Below, in pieces: positions 17,188 through 26,505 of a stretch of 64,000 nt of DNA (positions are counted from its first letter, which is position 1; each line of letters opens with the position of its first letter). The DNA is from Alphaproteobacteria bacterium PA4 (GTDB lineage Bacteria; Pseudomonadota; Alphaproteobacteria; Sphingomonadales; Sphingomonadaceae), in contig NKIQ01000010.1 of NCBI GenBank assembly GCA_002256005.1, positions 1 to 64,000 of the forward strand, read 5' to 3'. Under the pieces are notes generated by a model. The model had not been told where the DNA came from. It worked only from the letters and a program-made list of their open reading frames with translations, and made no database searches. The translations under genes were made by a program, and so were the position numbers.

Positions 17188-17658
17188 ATGTTGCGCGCCT
17201 TTGTTGCCCTTGCCCTGCTCTCCGCCCCGGCGCTGGCGGCGCCGCCGCCGGTCAAGGAAGCCTGGGACCGGAACGCCCCGACCGCCGGCCACGCCTGGGT
17301 GCGGCTGAACGCCGTGCCCGGCCGCCCGGCCGCCGGCTATCTGACCATCACCGGCGGCGGCCAGCCCGACCGGCTGGTCGCGGTCACCGCGCCCGGCGTG
17401 CGTGTCGAAATGCACACGATGGCGATGGCCGGCGGCGTCATGTCGATGCAGAAGCTCGACGGCCTCGCCGTCCCCGCCGGTGCCACCATCAGCTTCGCCC
17501 CCGGCGGCAATCACCTGATGCTGTTCGGCCTGGGCCAGGTGCCGGCCAGCCTGCCGCTGACCCTGAAATTTGCCAGCGGCAAGAGCCTGGTCGTGCCGGC
17601 GCAGATCCGCAACGCCGGCGATGACGCGCCGCCGCCGGCCGACCACAGCGTGCATTGA
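17188..17658 (+). CDS. Periplasmic copper chaperone PCu(A)C
   Basis: 156 residues. A signal peptide (MLRAFVALALLSAPALA) leads into a PCuAC domain with its copper ligands in VEMHTMAM ... MSMQ and the later HLMLFGL, the H-M-x10-M-x21-H-x-M pattern. It delivers Cu(I) to the CuA/CuB centres of haem-copper oxidase. A longer in-frame start upstream would put the signal peptide inside the protein, so the ATG at 17188 is used. The C terminus is His-containing (ADHSVH). Repeat copy D follows. Confidence 0.88.
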   Translation: MLRAFVALALLSAPALAAPPPVKEAWDRNAPTAGHAWVRLNAVPGRPAAGYLTITGGGQPDRLVAVTAPGVRVEMHTMAMAGGVMSMQKLDGLAVPAGATISFAPGGNHLMLFGLGQVPASLPLTLKFASGKSLVVPAQIRNAGDDAPPPADHSVH

Positions 17659-17673
17659 GCGCGGCGACCGATG

Positions 17674-17796
17674 GCCTCCGGCGGCTGGGGCCGACGGCCC
17701 CAGACCCCATTCGATTTATGTCCGCTAAACCATGTTGTTACGCTTGGGCCGAGCCCATGAATGGGGGCTGGGGCCGACGGCCCCAGCCGCCGGAGG
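17674..17796. repeat. Palindromic intergenic element, copy D
   Basis: Left arm 17674-17710, inverted right arm 17761-17796 (ATGGGGGCTG instead of ATGGGGTCTG). The spacer matches the spacer of copy J in the opposite direction (both contain GGGCTCGGCCCAAGCG). This is the only copy between co-directional genes, and it lies just upstream of the gene at 17813. Confidence 0.9.
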
Positions 17797-17812
17797 CCTT
17801 GTGCGTTCGGCC

Positions 17813-18298
17813 ATGACGGGCAGGACCTTGCCTGACCCCGCCATCCGCGCGCTGACCGCTGCCGAGCGCGCGCTGGCGGCGTCGGTGTTCGGCACGGCCA
17901 TCGCGCTCGATCGCGTCACGGTCCGCCGCCGCAAATATTGGTGGTTCCACCCGCGCCGCGTCACCATGGCGCCCGATGGCCATATCTGGTGCCATCCGCA
18001 GGGGCAGAACTGGTGCCCGGACTATGCCGCCGAAACGCTGCCCATGCAGGCGCATTTCATCCATGAGATGGTGCATGTCTGGCAGGTGCAGCAGGGCCGC
18101 AATCTGATCCTGACGCGGCCGCCCTTTGCCCGCTATCGCTATGATCTCGTGCCCGGCAAGGCGTTTGGCCGTTATGGTGTCGAGCAACAGGCCTGCATCG
18201 TCGCCGATGCGTTCCTGCTGCGCGCCGGCCGGGCGCTGCCGGGCAAGCCGGGGCTGGCGGCCTATGCCGCGGTGCTGCCGTTCGGGGTGTGGGGGTAG
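17813..18298 (+). CDS. HExxH-containing vgr-related protein
   Basis: 161 residues resembling proteins annotated 'vgr related protein' in sphingomonads. A zinc-metallopeptidase-like HEMVHVWQ motif (near residue 83) follows RRVTMAPDGHIWCHP, and KAFGRYGVEQQACIVADAF follows it; the Glu in GVEQQA could be a third ligand. No signal peptide is seen. Enzymatic activity has not been shown to my knowledge, so the peptidase role is inferred from the motif. The start at 17813 lies 16 bases after repeat copy D; a GTG at 17801 is an alternative. It converges on ptsP with only ten bases between stops. Confidence 0.62.
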   Translation: MTGRTLPDPAIRALTAAERALAASVFGTAIALDRVTVRRRKYWWFHPRRVTMAPDGHIWCHPQGQNWCPDYAAETLPMQAHFIHEMVHVWQVQQGRNLILTRPPFARYRYDLVPGKAFGRYGVEQQACIVADAFLLRAGRALPGKPGLAAYAAVLPFGVWG

Positions 18299-18308
18299 GG
18301 GTGCGCCC

Positions 18309-20576
18309 TCAGCCCAGCTCGACGCCCTGCGCCACCGCCAGCGCCGACAATTCGCGCCGCACATCGACGCCCGGCCGGTCCAGCCAGTCGGCCATGGCGG
18401 CTTTCAGCACCGACAGGTCGGCGCTGCGCACCATGGCCTTGATCGGGCCGACGCCGGCCGGCGTGATCGACAGGGTTTCGACGCCCAGCGCCATCAGCGC
18501 CAGCGCTTCCAGCGGACGCCCGCCCATTTCGCCGCAGATGGTGGCGGGCACGCCGGCGGCTTTCGATTCACGCACGATGCGGCGCAGCACGCGCAGGATG
18601 GCGGGGGACAGCCAGTCGTAACGGTCGGCGAGGCGCGGGTTGGCGCGATCGGCGGCGAACAGGAACTGCGTCAGGTCGTTGGTGCCGACCGAGACGAAAT
18701 CGGTCATCGGCAGCAGCACGTCGAGCGTCTCGATCAGCGCCGGCACCTCGATCATCGCGCCATAGCGGACGTGCGCCGGCAGGGCATGGCCCTGGCGGGC
18801 AAGCACGGCGCGCTGGGTTTCGACCAGCGCTCTGGCCTCGGCGAACTCCCAGGGCTCGCTGACCATCGGGAACATGATGTTGAGCGTGCGGCCGGCGCCG
18901 GCCTCCAGCAGCGCCCGCGCCTGCACCTTCATCAGCCCGGCGCGCCCCAAGGCCAAGCGCAATGCCCGCCAGCCCATCGCCGGATTCTCGTCCTCCTGCC
19001 CGCCCTCGATCAGATAGGGCACCGCCTTGTCGCCGCCGATATCGACGGTGCGGAAGACGACCGGCCGCTTGTCGGCGGCATCGAGCACGGTGCGGTACAG
19101 CGCTTGCTGGCGTTCGCGGCGCGGCAGGGTGGCGGAAACGAGGAACTGGAATTCGGTGCGGAACAGCCCGATGCCGTCGGCGCCGGTCATGTCCAGCGCC
19201 TGGGCATCGTCGGCAAGGCCGGCGTTCATCATCACGGCGATGCGCTGGCCATCGCGGCTGATCGCCGGCAGGTCCTTCACCGCTGCATATTTTTCGGCCT
19301 GGCGCGCCTTCAGCACGCGCATCGCCTCGTAGGAGGCGATCATCGCCGCCTGCGGCCGCACCAGCAGCGCGCCATTGCCGGCATCGACGATCAGCTCGTC
19401 GCCGTCGCTGACCTGGTTGAACAATTCGGTGACGCGGCCCAGCACCGGCACGCCCATGGCGCGTGCGACGATGATGACGTGCGCGGTCAGGCTGCCTTCC
19501 TCCAGCACCACGCCCTTCAGGAAGCGCTTGTCATATTCCAGCAGCTCGGCGGGGCCGAGGTTGCGGGCGATGAGGATGGTGTCGCCGCGCAGGCCCAGCT
19601 TGGCCGCCGTGCCCAATTGCCCCGACACGATGCGTAGCAGCCGGTTCGACAGATCGTCGAGATCGGTCAGCCGCTCGCGCAGGTAAGGATCGTCGATGGA
19701 GCGCATGCGGGCGCGGGTGCGCGCCTGCACGCGCTCGATGGCGGCCTCGGCGGTCAGGCCGGTATCGATCGCCTCGTTGATGCGCCGCGACCAGCCTTCG
19801 TCATAGGCGAACATCTTGTAGGTATCGAGCACGTCATGATGATCGCCGCCGACACTGAATTCGGCCTGGCCCATCATCGAATCGATCTGCTCGCGCATCC
19901 GCTGGAAGGCGGAATAGACGCGCAGCCGCTCGGCCTCCACATCATCGGCCACCGTATGCTCGACGATGACGCGCGGCTGGTGGAAGACGGCGGTGCCGCG
20001 ACCCAGCCCGTCGACCAGCTTCAGCCCCGGCAGCCGCAGCGGCCCGGAACTGGCAGCGCGCGCCTGCGCCGCTTGCGCATCATCGACCAGCCCGGCGCCA
20101 TGGATCAGCTCCGACAGCACCATGGCGACGGTCTGCAACGCCTCGATCTCGACATCGTCATAGTCGCGCGGGTCGCGGTGCTGCACGCCCAGCACGCCGA
20201 TCGCCGATTCGCGCCGCACGATGGGGACGCCGGCGAAGCTGTGATAATCATCCTCGCCGGTTTCCGGGCGATGCGCGAAATCCGGGTGCGCCTTGGCCTC
20301 GGCCAGATTCAGCGGCTCGCGTGTCGCGGCGATGGTGCCGACAAGGCCCTGCCCCATGCTCAGCCGCGTCACATGCACGGCGGCCTGCGCCAGCCCCTTG
20401 GTGGCGTAGAGTTCCAGCATACCGTCGCGCAGCAGATAGATGGAGGCGACCTCGCTGTTCAGCTCGGCCGCGACGATCTGGACGACCTGATTCAGCTTGG
20501 CCTCGGCACCGGTACGCGCCGCCATCACCTCGTGGAGGCGACGCAAGATCTCGCGGGCGGCGCTGACGGCGGCCAT
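18309..20576 (-). CDS. ptsP: PEP-protein phosphotransferase PtsP (GAF domain, nitrogen PTS)
   Basis: Enzyme I of the nitrogen-related PTS: takes phosphate from phosphoenolpyruvate and passes it to NPr. 755 residues. The N-terminal GAF domain (about 15-165) includes NLAEAKAHPDF and HSFAGVPIVRR. The swivelling His domain carries GSLTAHVIIVARAMGVPV with the phospho-accepting His, and the PEP-binding barrel shows FRTEFQFL, DIGGDK and SVGTNDLTQFLFAADR. The Met at 20576 is chosen because homology begins there and it overlaps the upstream stop (TGATG). Operon order lysC, flavin oxidoreductase, ptsP. Confidence 0.92.
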   Translation of the reverse strand: MAAVSAAREILRRLHEVMAARTGAEAKLNQVVQIVAAELNSEVASIYLLRDGMLELYATKGLAQAAVHVTRLSMGQGLVGTIAATREPLNLAEAKAHPDFAHRPETGEDDYHSFAGVPIVRRESAIGVLGVQHRDPRDYDDVEIEALQTVAMVLSELIHGAGLVDDAQAAQARAASSGPLRLPGLKLVDGLGRGTAVFHQPRVIVEHTVADDVEAERLRVYSAFQRMREQIDSMMGQAEFSVGGDHHDVLDTYKMFAYDEGWSRRINEAIDTGLTAEAAIERVQARTRARMRSIDDPYLRERLTDLDDLSNRLLRIVSGQLGTAAKLGLRGDTILIARNLGPAELLEYDKRFLKGVVLEEGSLTAHVIIVARAMGVPVLGRVTELFNQVSDGDELIVDAGNGALLVRPQAAMIASYEAMRVLKARQAEKYAAVKDLPAISRDGQRIAVMMNAGLADDAQALDMTGADGIGLFRTEFQFLVSATLPRRERQQALYRTVLDAADKRPVVFRTVDIGGDKAVPYLIEGGQEDENPAMGWRALRLALGRAGLMKVQARALLEAGAGRTLNIMFPMVSEPWEFAEARALVETQRAVLARQGHALPAHVRYGAMIEVPALIETLDVLLPMTDFVSVGTNDLTQFLFAADRANPRLADRYDWLSPAILRVLRRIVRESKAAGVPATICGEMGGRPLEALALMALGVETLSITPAGVGPIKAMVRSADLSVLKAAMADWLDRPGVDVRRELSALAVAQGVELG

Positions 20577-21598
20577 CAGGCCGCCGATTCGAAAGGCGGA
20601 TAGCGGCTGGCCAGCGCCGCCTCGGCCTCGGCGACCAGTTCGGCGATGATGGTAGCGACCGATTGTTCGGCGGTGACCATGCCCACCGACTGCCCGGCCA
20701 TCAGCGAGCCATTCTCGACATCGCCATCGACGACGGCGCGCCGCAGCGCCCCGGCCCAATAATGTTCGATGGCCAATTGCCCGGCGGCGAGGTCCAGCTC
20801 GCCGCGATCGACGGCTTCGGCGATCTCGCGCTGCTTGGCGGTGAAGGCCTCGGTGCCGGCGTTTTTCAGTGCGCGCACCGGGATGACCGGCAGGCGTGGA
20901 TCGAGCTGCACGCTGGCGACGGCATCGCGGGCGGAGGCGCGGAAGAACGCCTTTTTGAAGTTCGGATGCGCGACACTTTCGGCGGACGCGGCGAAGCGCG
21001 TGCCGAGCTGGACGCCCGACGCGCCCATTTCCAGCCAGGCGGCGATGGCGGCACCGCGGCCGATACCGCCGGCGACAAACACCGGCACCTCGGTGATGAC
21101 CGGCAGGATTTCCTGCGCCAGCACGCCCAGCGAGACCGGGCCGATATGGCCGCCAGCTTCCGAGCCTTCGATGACGATGGCATCGACGCCGGAGCGCACC
21201 AGCTTTTTCGCCAGCGCCGCGGTCGGCGCGAAGCACATCAGCTTCGCGCCGGCGGCCTTGATGGCGGCAATCGCGGCGCCCGACGGCAGGCCGCCGGCCA
21301 GCACGATATGGCTGACCTGATGTTTGGCGCAGACGGCGATCAGCTCATCCATCTGCGGGTGCAGGGTGATGAGGTTGACGCCGAACGGCTGGTCGGTCAG
21401 CGCGCGGGTCGCGGCGATTTCGGCATCGAGCAGCGCCGGCGGCATCGACCCGCAGGCGATGACGCCAAAGCCACCGGCGTTGGAAATCGCCGAGACGAGG
21501 TGGCGCTCGCTGACCCAGGTCATCGCGCCGGCCATGATGGCGTGGCGGCTGCCGAGGAAGTCGCGGCCGCGCGCGGACAGCTGATCGAGACGCGTCAT
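20576..21598 (-). CDS. NAD(P)H-dependent flavin oxidoreductase, nitronate monooxygenase family
   Basis: 340-residue FMN TIM-barrel protein of the nitronate monooxygenase / 2-nitropropane dioxygenase family. Visible elements are IMAGAMTWVSERHLVSAISNAGGFG near the start, VIEGSEAGGHIG with the likely catalytic His, and the FMN phosphate site VFVAGGIGRGAAI ... GVQLGTRF. The substrate is not predictable; many relatives detoxify nitronates. The Met at 21598 has AGGGGGAGA immediately upstream; a Met at 21610 that overlaps the lysC stop is also possible. Coupled to ptsP by a TGATG overlap. Confidence 0.85.
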   Translation of the reverse strand: MTRLDQLSARGRDFLGSRHAIMAGAMTWVSERHLVSAISNAGGFGVIACGSMPPALLDAEIAATRALTDQPFGVNLITLHPQMDELIAVCAKHQVSHIVLAGGLPSGAAIAAIKAAGAKLMCFAPTAALAKKLVRSGVDAIVIEGSEAGGHIGPVSLGVLAQEILPVITEVPVFVAGGIGRGAAIAAWLEMGASGVQLGTRFAASAESVAHPNFKKAFFRASARDAVASVQLDPRLPVIPVRALKNAGTEAFTAKQREIAEAVDRGELDLAAGQLAIEHYWAGALRRAVVDGDVENGSLMAGQSVGMVTAEQSVATIIAELVAEAEAALASRYPPFESAA

Positions 21599-21606
21599 TC
21601 TCCCCC

Positions 21607-22839
21607 TCATGCCGCCGCCTCGTCGCTGTCCAGCCCATAGGCGCTGTGCAGCACGCGCACGGCGAGCTCGACATATTCCTCGGCGATCAGCACGCTGACC
21701 TTGATTTCAGAGGTGGTGATCGCCTGGATGTTGATGCCGCGATCGGCGAGCGCGCGGAACATGGTGACGGCGACCCCGGCATGGCTCTTCATGCCGACCC
21801 CGACCACCGAGATCTTGGCGACATTGGCGTTCGACATGACGCGGGCAAAGCCGATGTCGCCGCGCGCCTTGTCGAGCACATCCAGCGACAGCGGCAATTG
21901 CGTGCGCGGCACGGTGAAGGTGACGTCGGTGGTGCCTTCGCCCTTGTCGATGTTCTGGACGATCATGTCGACGTTGACATTGGCATCGGCCAAAGGCCCG
22001 AAGATGGCGGCGACGACGCCCGGCCGATCCGGCACGCCGACCAGCGTCACCTTGGCTTCGTTCTTGTCATAGGCGACGCCGGCGATCAGTTCCCGTTCCA
22101 TGTCTTCATCCTCATCCACAACCAGCGTGCCAGGCGCGTCGCTGAAGCTCGACAGCACCTGCACGCGCACCTTTTCCTTCATGGCCAGTTCGACCGAGCG
22201 TGTCTGCAACACCTTGGCACCGACCGAGGCGAGTTCCAGCATTTCCTCATAGGTGATGCGATCGAGCTTGCGCGCCCGCGGCACGATGCGCGGATCGGTG
22301 GTGTAGACGCCATCGACATCGGTGTAGATATCGCAGCGATCGGCCTTCAGCGCCGCCGCCAGCGCCACCGCCGAGGTGTCGGAGCCGCCGCGCCCCAGCG
22401 TGGTGATGCGATTGTCCTGTGTCAGGCCCTGGAAGCCCGGCACCACCGCCACCTCGCCGCGCGCCATGGCTTCGAGCACCGCCGTCGTGTCGATGCCCTC
22501 GATACGGGCAACGCTGTGCGCGTTCGACGAATGGATCGGCAATTGCCAGCCGAGCCACGACCGTGCCGGCACGCCGGCGGCCTGTAGGGTGATGGCGAGC
22601 AGGCCGGAGGTGACCTGTTCGCCGGCGGCGACGACGACATCATATTCGCGCGGATCGGCGAGCGGCGAGGCCTCGCGGCAATAGCCGACCAGCCGGTCGG
22701 TCTCCCCGGCCATGGCGGAGACCACCACCGCCACCTCGTTGCCGGCGTCGATTTCGCGTTTCACGCGCGCGGCGACACCCCGGATGCGCTCGGTGCCGGC
22801 CATCGACGTGCCGCCGAATTTCATCACGATGCGGGCCAT
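21607..22839 (-). CDS. lysC: Aspartate kinase
   Basis: First step of the aspartate pathway (Lys, Thr, Met, DAP). 410 residues: N-terminal KFGGTSMAG at 7-15, substrate loop GRGGSDTSAVALAAAL, TDVDGVYTTDPR, and two C-terminal ACT domains (TLVGVPDRPGVVAAIFGPL and KISVVGVGMKSHAGVAVTMF) for feedback by lysine or threonine. The Met at 22839 is the family start; the frame is open further upstream, but that stretch is antisense to ubiG. First gene of the lysC-NMO-ptsP unit, divergent from ubiG. Confidence 0.94.
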   Translation of the reverse strand: MARIVMKFGGTSMAGTERIRGVAARVKREIDAGNEVAVVVSAMAGETDRLVGYCREASPLADPREYDVVVAAGEQVTSGLLAITLQAAGVPARSWLGWQLPIHSSNAHSVARIEGIDTTAVLEAMARGEVAVVPGFQGLTQDNRITTLGRGGSDTSAVALAAALKADRCDIYTDVDGVYTTDPRIVPRARKLDRITYEEMLELASVGAKVLQTRSVELAMKEKVRVQVLSSFSDAPGTLVVDEDEDMERELIAGVAYDKNEAKVTLVGVPDRPGVVAAIFGPLADANVNVDMIVQNIDKGEGTTDVTFTVPRTQLPLSLDVLDKARGDIGFARVMSNANVAKISVVGVGMKSHAGVAVTMFRALADRGINIQAITTSEIKVSVLIAEEYVELAVRVLHSAYGLDSDEAAA

Positions 22840-22966
22840 GGTCTGCGCTCGGTCCTCGGGTTGTCGGGGCTGCGGCGGTGCGGCCCTTGGCGGAATGTGA
22901 CGTTCTGATAGAAATGCCCGGGCGCGAAGGCAAGCAAACCCGGCTTTGCGGCGCAAAAGGACGACC

Positions 22967-23725
22967 ATGGCCAGTCTCGCCACCCCTCCCGCCGCCGCCA
23001 GCATTTCGGCCGAGGAAGCCCGGTTCTTCGGCGCGCTCGCCGAGGATTGGTGGAATCCGCGCGGCAGCTCGGCCATGCTGCACCGCATCACGCCGCTACG
23101 CAGCCAGCTGGTGCGCGACGCCGCGGTGGCGCATTTCGGCCGTGACGCGCGCAGCCGCCAGCCGCTCGCCGGCCTCACCGCCCTCGATATCGGCTGCGGC
23201 GCCGGGCTGATGACCGAGCCGCTGGCGCGCATGGGCGCCAGCGCCACCGGCATCGACGCCGCGCCGGAAAACATCGCCGCCGCCAGCGCCCATGCCAGCG
23301 CCGCTGGCCTCGCCATCCGCTATCAGGCCATCGCCGTCGAGGATCTGGCGGCGACCGGCCAGCGCTTCGATCTCATCACCTGCCTCGAAGTCGTCGAACA
23401 TGTCGCCGGCCGCGACAGCTTCTTCGCGGCGCTGGCCGGCCTGCTCGCCCCCGGCGGCCTCGCCATCCTCTCCACCCCCAACCGCACCGCCGCCTCCTGG
23501 GCCGTGCTGATCGGCGGCGCGGAGATGCTGCTGCGCTCGATCCCGCGCGGCGCCCATGACTGGCAGCGCTTCATGACCCCCGCCGAACTGACCGAAGCGC
23601 TGGCCAACGCCGGGCTGACCGTCACCGACACGCAAGGGCTGAGCTGGCGGCCGGGCAAGGGCTTCGTGCTGGGCACGGATGTCAGCGTGAACTATTTCCT
23701 GACCGCAGTGGCGCCGGCGGCCTAG
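22967..23725 (+). CDS. ubiG: Ubiquinone biosynthesis O-methyltransferase UbiG
   Basis: SAM-dependent methyltransferase for both O-methylations of ubiquinone synthesis. 252 residues: FFGALAEDWWNPRG near the start, SAM motif I LDIGCGAGLM at about 73-82, and the family post-I and motif II segments (CLEVVEHVAG, LLAPGGLAILST), then NRTAASW and HDWQRFMTPAEL. AAAGGA precedes the ATG at 22967; an upstream in-frame ATG at 22946 is less likely. Converges on clpA across repeat copy E. Confidence 0.93.
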   Translation: MASLATPPAAASISAEEARFFGALAEDWWNPRGSSAMLHRITPLRSQLVRDAAVAHFGRDARSRQPLAGLTALDIGCGAGLMTEPLARMGASATGIDAAPENIAAASAHASAAGLAIRYQAIAVEDLAATGQRFDLITCLEVVEHVAGRDSFFAALAGLLAPGGLAILSTPNRTAASWAVLIGGAEMLLRSIPRGAHDWQRFMTPAELTEALANAGLTVTDTQGLSWRPGKGFVLGTDVSVNYFLTAVAPAA

Positions 23726-23753
23726 GCTCGGCCCATCGTCGGCGCTGAATATT

Positions 23754-23869
23754 GCCTCCGGCGGCTGGGGCCGCAGGCCCCAGACCCCATTCGAGAGCGT
23801 TGCTCATATTGCCACGGACGGGCGTCAACGAAATGGGGTCTGGGGCCTGCGGCCCCAGCCGCCGGAGGC
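23754..23869. repeat. Palindromic intergenic element, copy E
   Basis: Left arm 23754-23790, inverted right arm 23833-23869, spacer about 42 bases. Lies between the convergent ubiG and clpA genes, next to a separate clpA terminator. Confidence 0.92.
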
Positions 23870-23887
23870 AAAAACCCCGGTCACCAA

Positions 23888-23922
23888 CGAAAACCGCCGG
23901 AGAGCCAAGGCCCCCCGGCGGT
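23888..23922 (-). terminator. Likely clpA terminator
   Basis: Read on the minus strand, the stem ACCGCCGG (complement of 23915-23922) and its partner at 23893-23900 enclose a 14-base loop and are followed by TTTTCG. It lies 14 bases after the clpA stop, between clpA and repeat copy E. Confidence 0.65.
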
Positions 23923-23936
23923 CATCGCAGCCCGCG

Positions 23937-26309
23937 TTACGCGTCCACTGTCGGCGGCGGCAGTGCCTTCACCTTCTTGGCGCGCGGCGGCTTCTTCGGT
24001 GCCGGCACGATTTCGAAGGCGAGGTCGTCGTCCTTCAGGTGCACGCGGACTTCGCCGCCATGGACGAGCTTGCCGAAGAGCAGCTCCTCGGCCAGCGGCT
24101 GCTTGATCTTGTCCTGGATCAGGCGGCCCATCGGGCGGGCGCCGTACAGCTTGTCATAGCCGCGCTCGGTCAGCCAGGCCTTGGCTTCGTCGGTGAGTGC
24201 GATGTGCACGTCGCGTTCCGACAGTTGCAGTTCCAGCTGGAGCACGAACTTGTCGATGACGCGGGCGACGATCTCCGGCGGCAGATAGTCGAAGGCCACG
24301 GTGGCATCCAGCCGGTTGCGGAATTCCGGCGTGAACATGCGCTTGATGGCTTCCTCATCCTCGCCGATGCGCTGGGTGGAGCCGAAGCCGATGCCTTCGC
24401 GCGCCATGTCGGCGGCGCCGGCGTTCGTCGTCATGATCAGGATGGTGTTGCGGAAATCCACCGTCTTGCCGTGGTGATCGGTCAATTTGCCATTGTCCAT
24501 CACCTGCAACAGGATGTTGTAGAGATCCGGGTGCGCCTTTTCGATTTCATCGAGCAGCAGCACCGAATGCGGCTGCTGGTCGACGGCGTCGGTGAGCAGC
24601 CCGCCCTGGTCGAAGCCGACATAGCCCGGAGGCGCGCCGATCAGCCGCGAGACGCTGTGCCGCTCCATATATTCCGACATGTCGAAGCGGGTCAGCGGGA
24701 TGCCGAGGATGGCGGCGAGCTGCTTGGCGACTTCGGTCTTGCCGACGCCGGTGGGGCCGCTGAACAGATAGCTGCCGATCGGCTTGTTGGGCTCGCGCAG
24801 GCCGGCCCGGCTCAACTTGATGGCGCTGGCCAGGCGTTCGATGGCCTTGTCCTGGCCAAAGACGACCTGCTTCAGATCGGATTCGAGCGTCGCCAGCGCC
24901 TTGGTGTCGTCGGTCGACACGCTCTTCGGCGGAATGCGCGCCATGGTGGCGATCACCGCTTCGATCTCCTTGACGGTGATCAGCTTCTTGCGCTTCGATT
25001 CGGCGACCAGCATCTGCGAGGCGCCGGTTTCATCGATGACATCGATGGCCTTGTCGGGCAGCTTGCGATCGTTGATGTAGCGCGCCGACAGCTCGACCGC
25101 CGCCTTGATGGCGTCGGGCGTGTATTTCAGCTTGTGATGCTCCTCGTACGACGGGCGCAGGCCCATCAGGATCTTGATGGCATCCTCGATGCTCGGCTCG
25201 TTGACATCGATCTTCTGGAACCGGCGCAGCAGGGCGCGGTCCTTTTCGAAATGGTTGCGGAACTCCTTGTAGGTCGTCGAGCCGATGCAGCGGATGGCGC
25301 CCGAGCTCAGTGCCGGCTTCAGCAGGTTCGACGCGTCCATGGCGCCGCCACTGGTCGCACCGGCGCCGATCACCGTGTGGATTTCATCGATGAACAGCAC
25401 GGCGTGCGGCAGCTTTTCCAGCTCCGACACGACATTCTTCAGCCGCTCCTCGAAATCGCCGCGATAGCGGGTGCCGGCGAGCAGCGCGCCCATGTCGAGG
25501 CTGTAGATGACCGCGGGCAGCAGCACATCGGGCACCTTGCCTTCGACGATCTTGCGCGCCAGGCCCTCGGCGATGGCGGTCTTGCCGACGCCGGGATCAC
25601 CGACATAGAGCGGGTTGTTCTTCGAGCGGCGGCAGAGGATCTGGATGGTGCGATCGACCTCCGGCCCGCGGCCGATCAGCGGGTCGACCTTGCCGAGCAG
25701 CGCCTTTTCATTGAGGTTGACGGTGTACTGCTTCAGGGCGGACTCGTCCTTGCCCTTGGCCTTGTCGCCCTTTTCGGCCTTCTCGCCGCGGTCGCCCTTG
25801 TCGGCGCGCTCGGACTTTTCGCCGTCGGTCTTGTCGCCGCTGCCCTTGACGGCGCGGTTCTCGCTCTGGCCCGATTTGGCGATGCCGTGGCTGATGTAGC
25901 TGACGGCATCGAGGCGCGTCATGTCCTGCTGCTGCAGGAAGAACACGGCATGGCTCTCGCGCTCCGAAAACAGCGCGACGAGGACATTGGCGCCGGTGAC
26001 TTCCTCGCGGCCCGAGGATTGCACGTGCAGGATGGCGCGCTGCACGACGCGCTGGAAGCCGGCGGTCGGCGACGGATCGACCGAGGCATCGGCCTTCAGC
26101 GCGGTCAGTTCGGTGTCGATATAGCGATTGAGCTGGCTCTGCAGCTCCTCGATGTCGACGCTGCACGCCTTCAGCACGGCGAGCGCATGGGTATCGCCGG
26201 TCAGCGCCAGCAGCAGATGTTCCAGCGTGGCATATTCATGGGTGCGCCGCGCGGCTTCGGCCAGCGCGTTGTGCAGGGTCTTTTCCAGCTCGCGGGTGAA
26301 AGAGGGCAT
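23937..26309 (-). CDS. clpA: ATP-dependent Clp protease ATP-binding subunit ClpA
   Basis: Hexameric AAA+ unfoldase that feeds substrates to ClpP. 790 residues: N-domain with two Clp repeats (1-145), D1 with Walker A GDPGVGKT at 237-244 and VLFIDEIHT, D2 with GPTGVGKTE and SVLLLDEIEKAH. An IGL/VGF-type ClpP loop is not obvious to me. Unusual is a charged low-complexity linker at about 148-192, rich in Lys, Asp, Glu and Gly, between the N-domain and D1. The Met at 26309 (MPSFTRELEK) matches the family start. clpS is not adjacent. Divergent from the phosphatase pair. Confidence 0.93.
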   Translation of the reverse strand: MPSFTRELEKTLHNALAEAARRTHEYATLEHLLLALTGDTHALAVLKACSVDIEELQSQLNRYIDTELTALKADASVDPSPTAGFQRVVQRAILHVQSSGREEVTGANVLVALFSERESHAVFFLQQQDMTRLDAVSYISHGIAKSGQSENRAVKGSGDKTDGEKSERADKGDRGEKAEKGDKAKGKDESALKQYTVNLNEKALLGKVDPLIGRGPEVDRTIQILCRRSKNNPLYVGDPGVGKTAIAEGLARKIVEGKVPDVLLPAVIYSLDMGALLAGTRYRGDFEERLKNVVSELEKLPHAVLFIDEIHTVIGAGATSGGAMDASNLLKPALSSGAIRCIGSTTYKEFRNHFEKDRALLRRFQKIDVNEPSIEDAIKILMGLRPSYEEHHKLKYTPDAIKAAVELSARYINDRKLPDKAIDVIDETGASQMLVAESKRKKLITVKEIEAVIATMARIPPKSVSTDDTKALATLESDLKQVVFGQDKAIERLASAIKLSRAGLREPNKPIGSYLFSGPTGVGKTEVAKQLAAILGIPLTRFDMSEYMERHSVSRLIGAPPGYVGFDQGGLLTDAVDQQPHSVLLLDEIEKAHPDLYNILLQVMDNGKLTDHHGKTVDFRNTILIMTTNAGAADMAREGIGFGSTQRIGEDEEAIKRMFTPEFRNRLDATVAFDYLPPEIVARVIDKFVLQLELQLSERDVHIALTDEAKAWLTERGYDKLYGARPMGRLIQDKIKQPLAEELLFGKLVHGGEVRVHLKDDDLAFEIVPAPKKPPRAKKVKALPPPTVDA

Positions 26310-26505
26310 GCCTGTCTCCGCTTTGATCGGGCGGGGTGTCCGATCCAACACAGGGGAATGTCACCCTCAATGTGCGAAACATCAAGGGGGCATCTGCGCG
26401 GCGAGACCGCACAGGCCGGACCCTGCCGATTTGGCGATGGTTGGCCCGCCCCATTCCCCGTCCTATGGTGACGGCGGCATTCCGGAACTCTTGAAGGGAA
26501 AAGCG

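Noticed and set aside
24039-26471. An 810-codon open frame on the plus strand
   Set aside because: It lies antisense to clpA, has no recognisable domains and shows the residue bias expected from a high-GC shadow frame.
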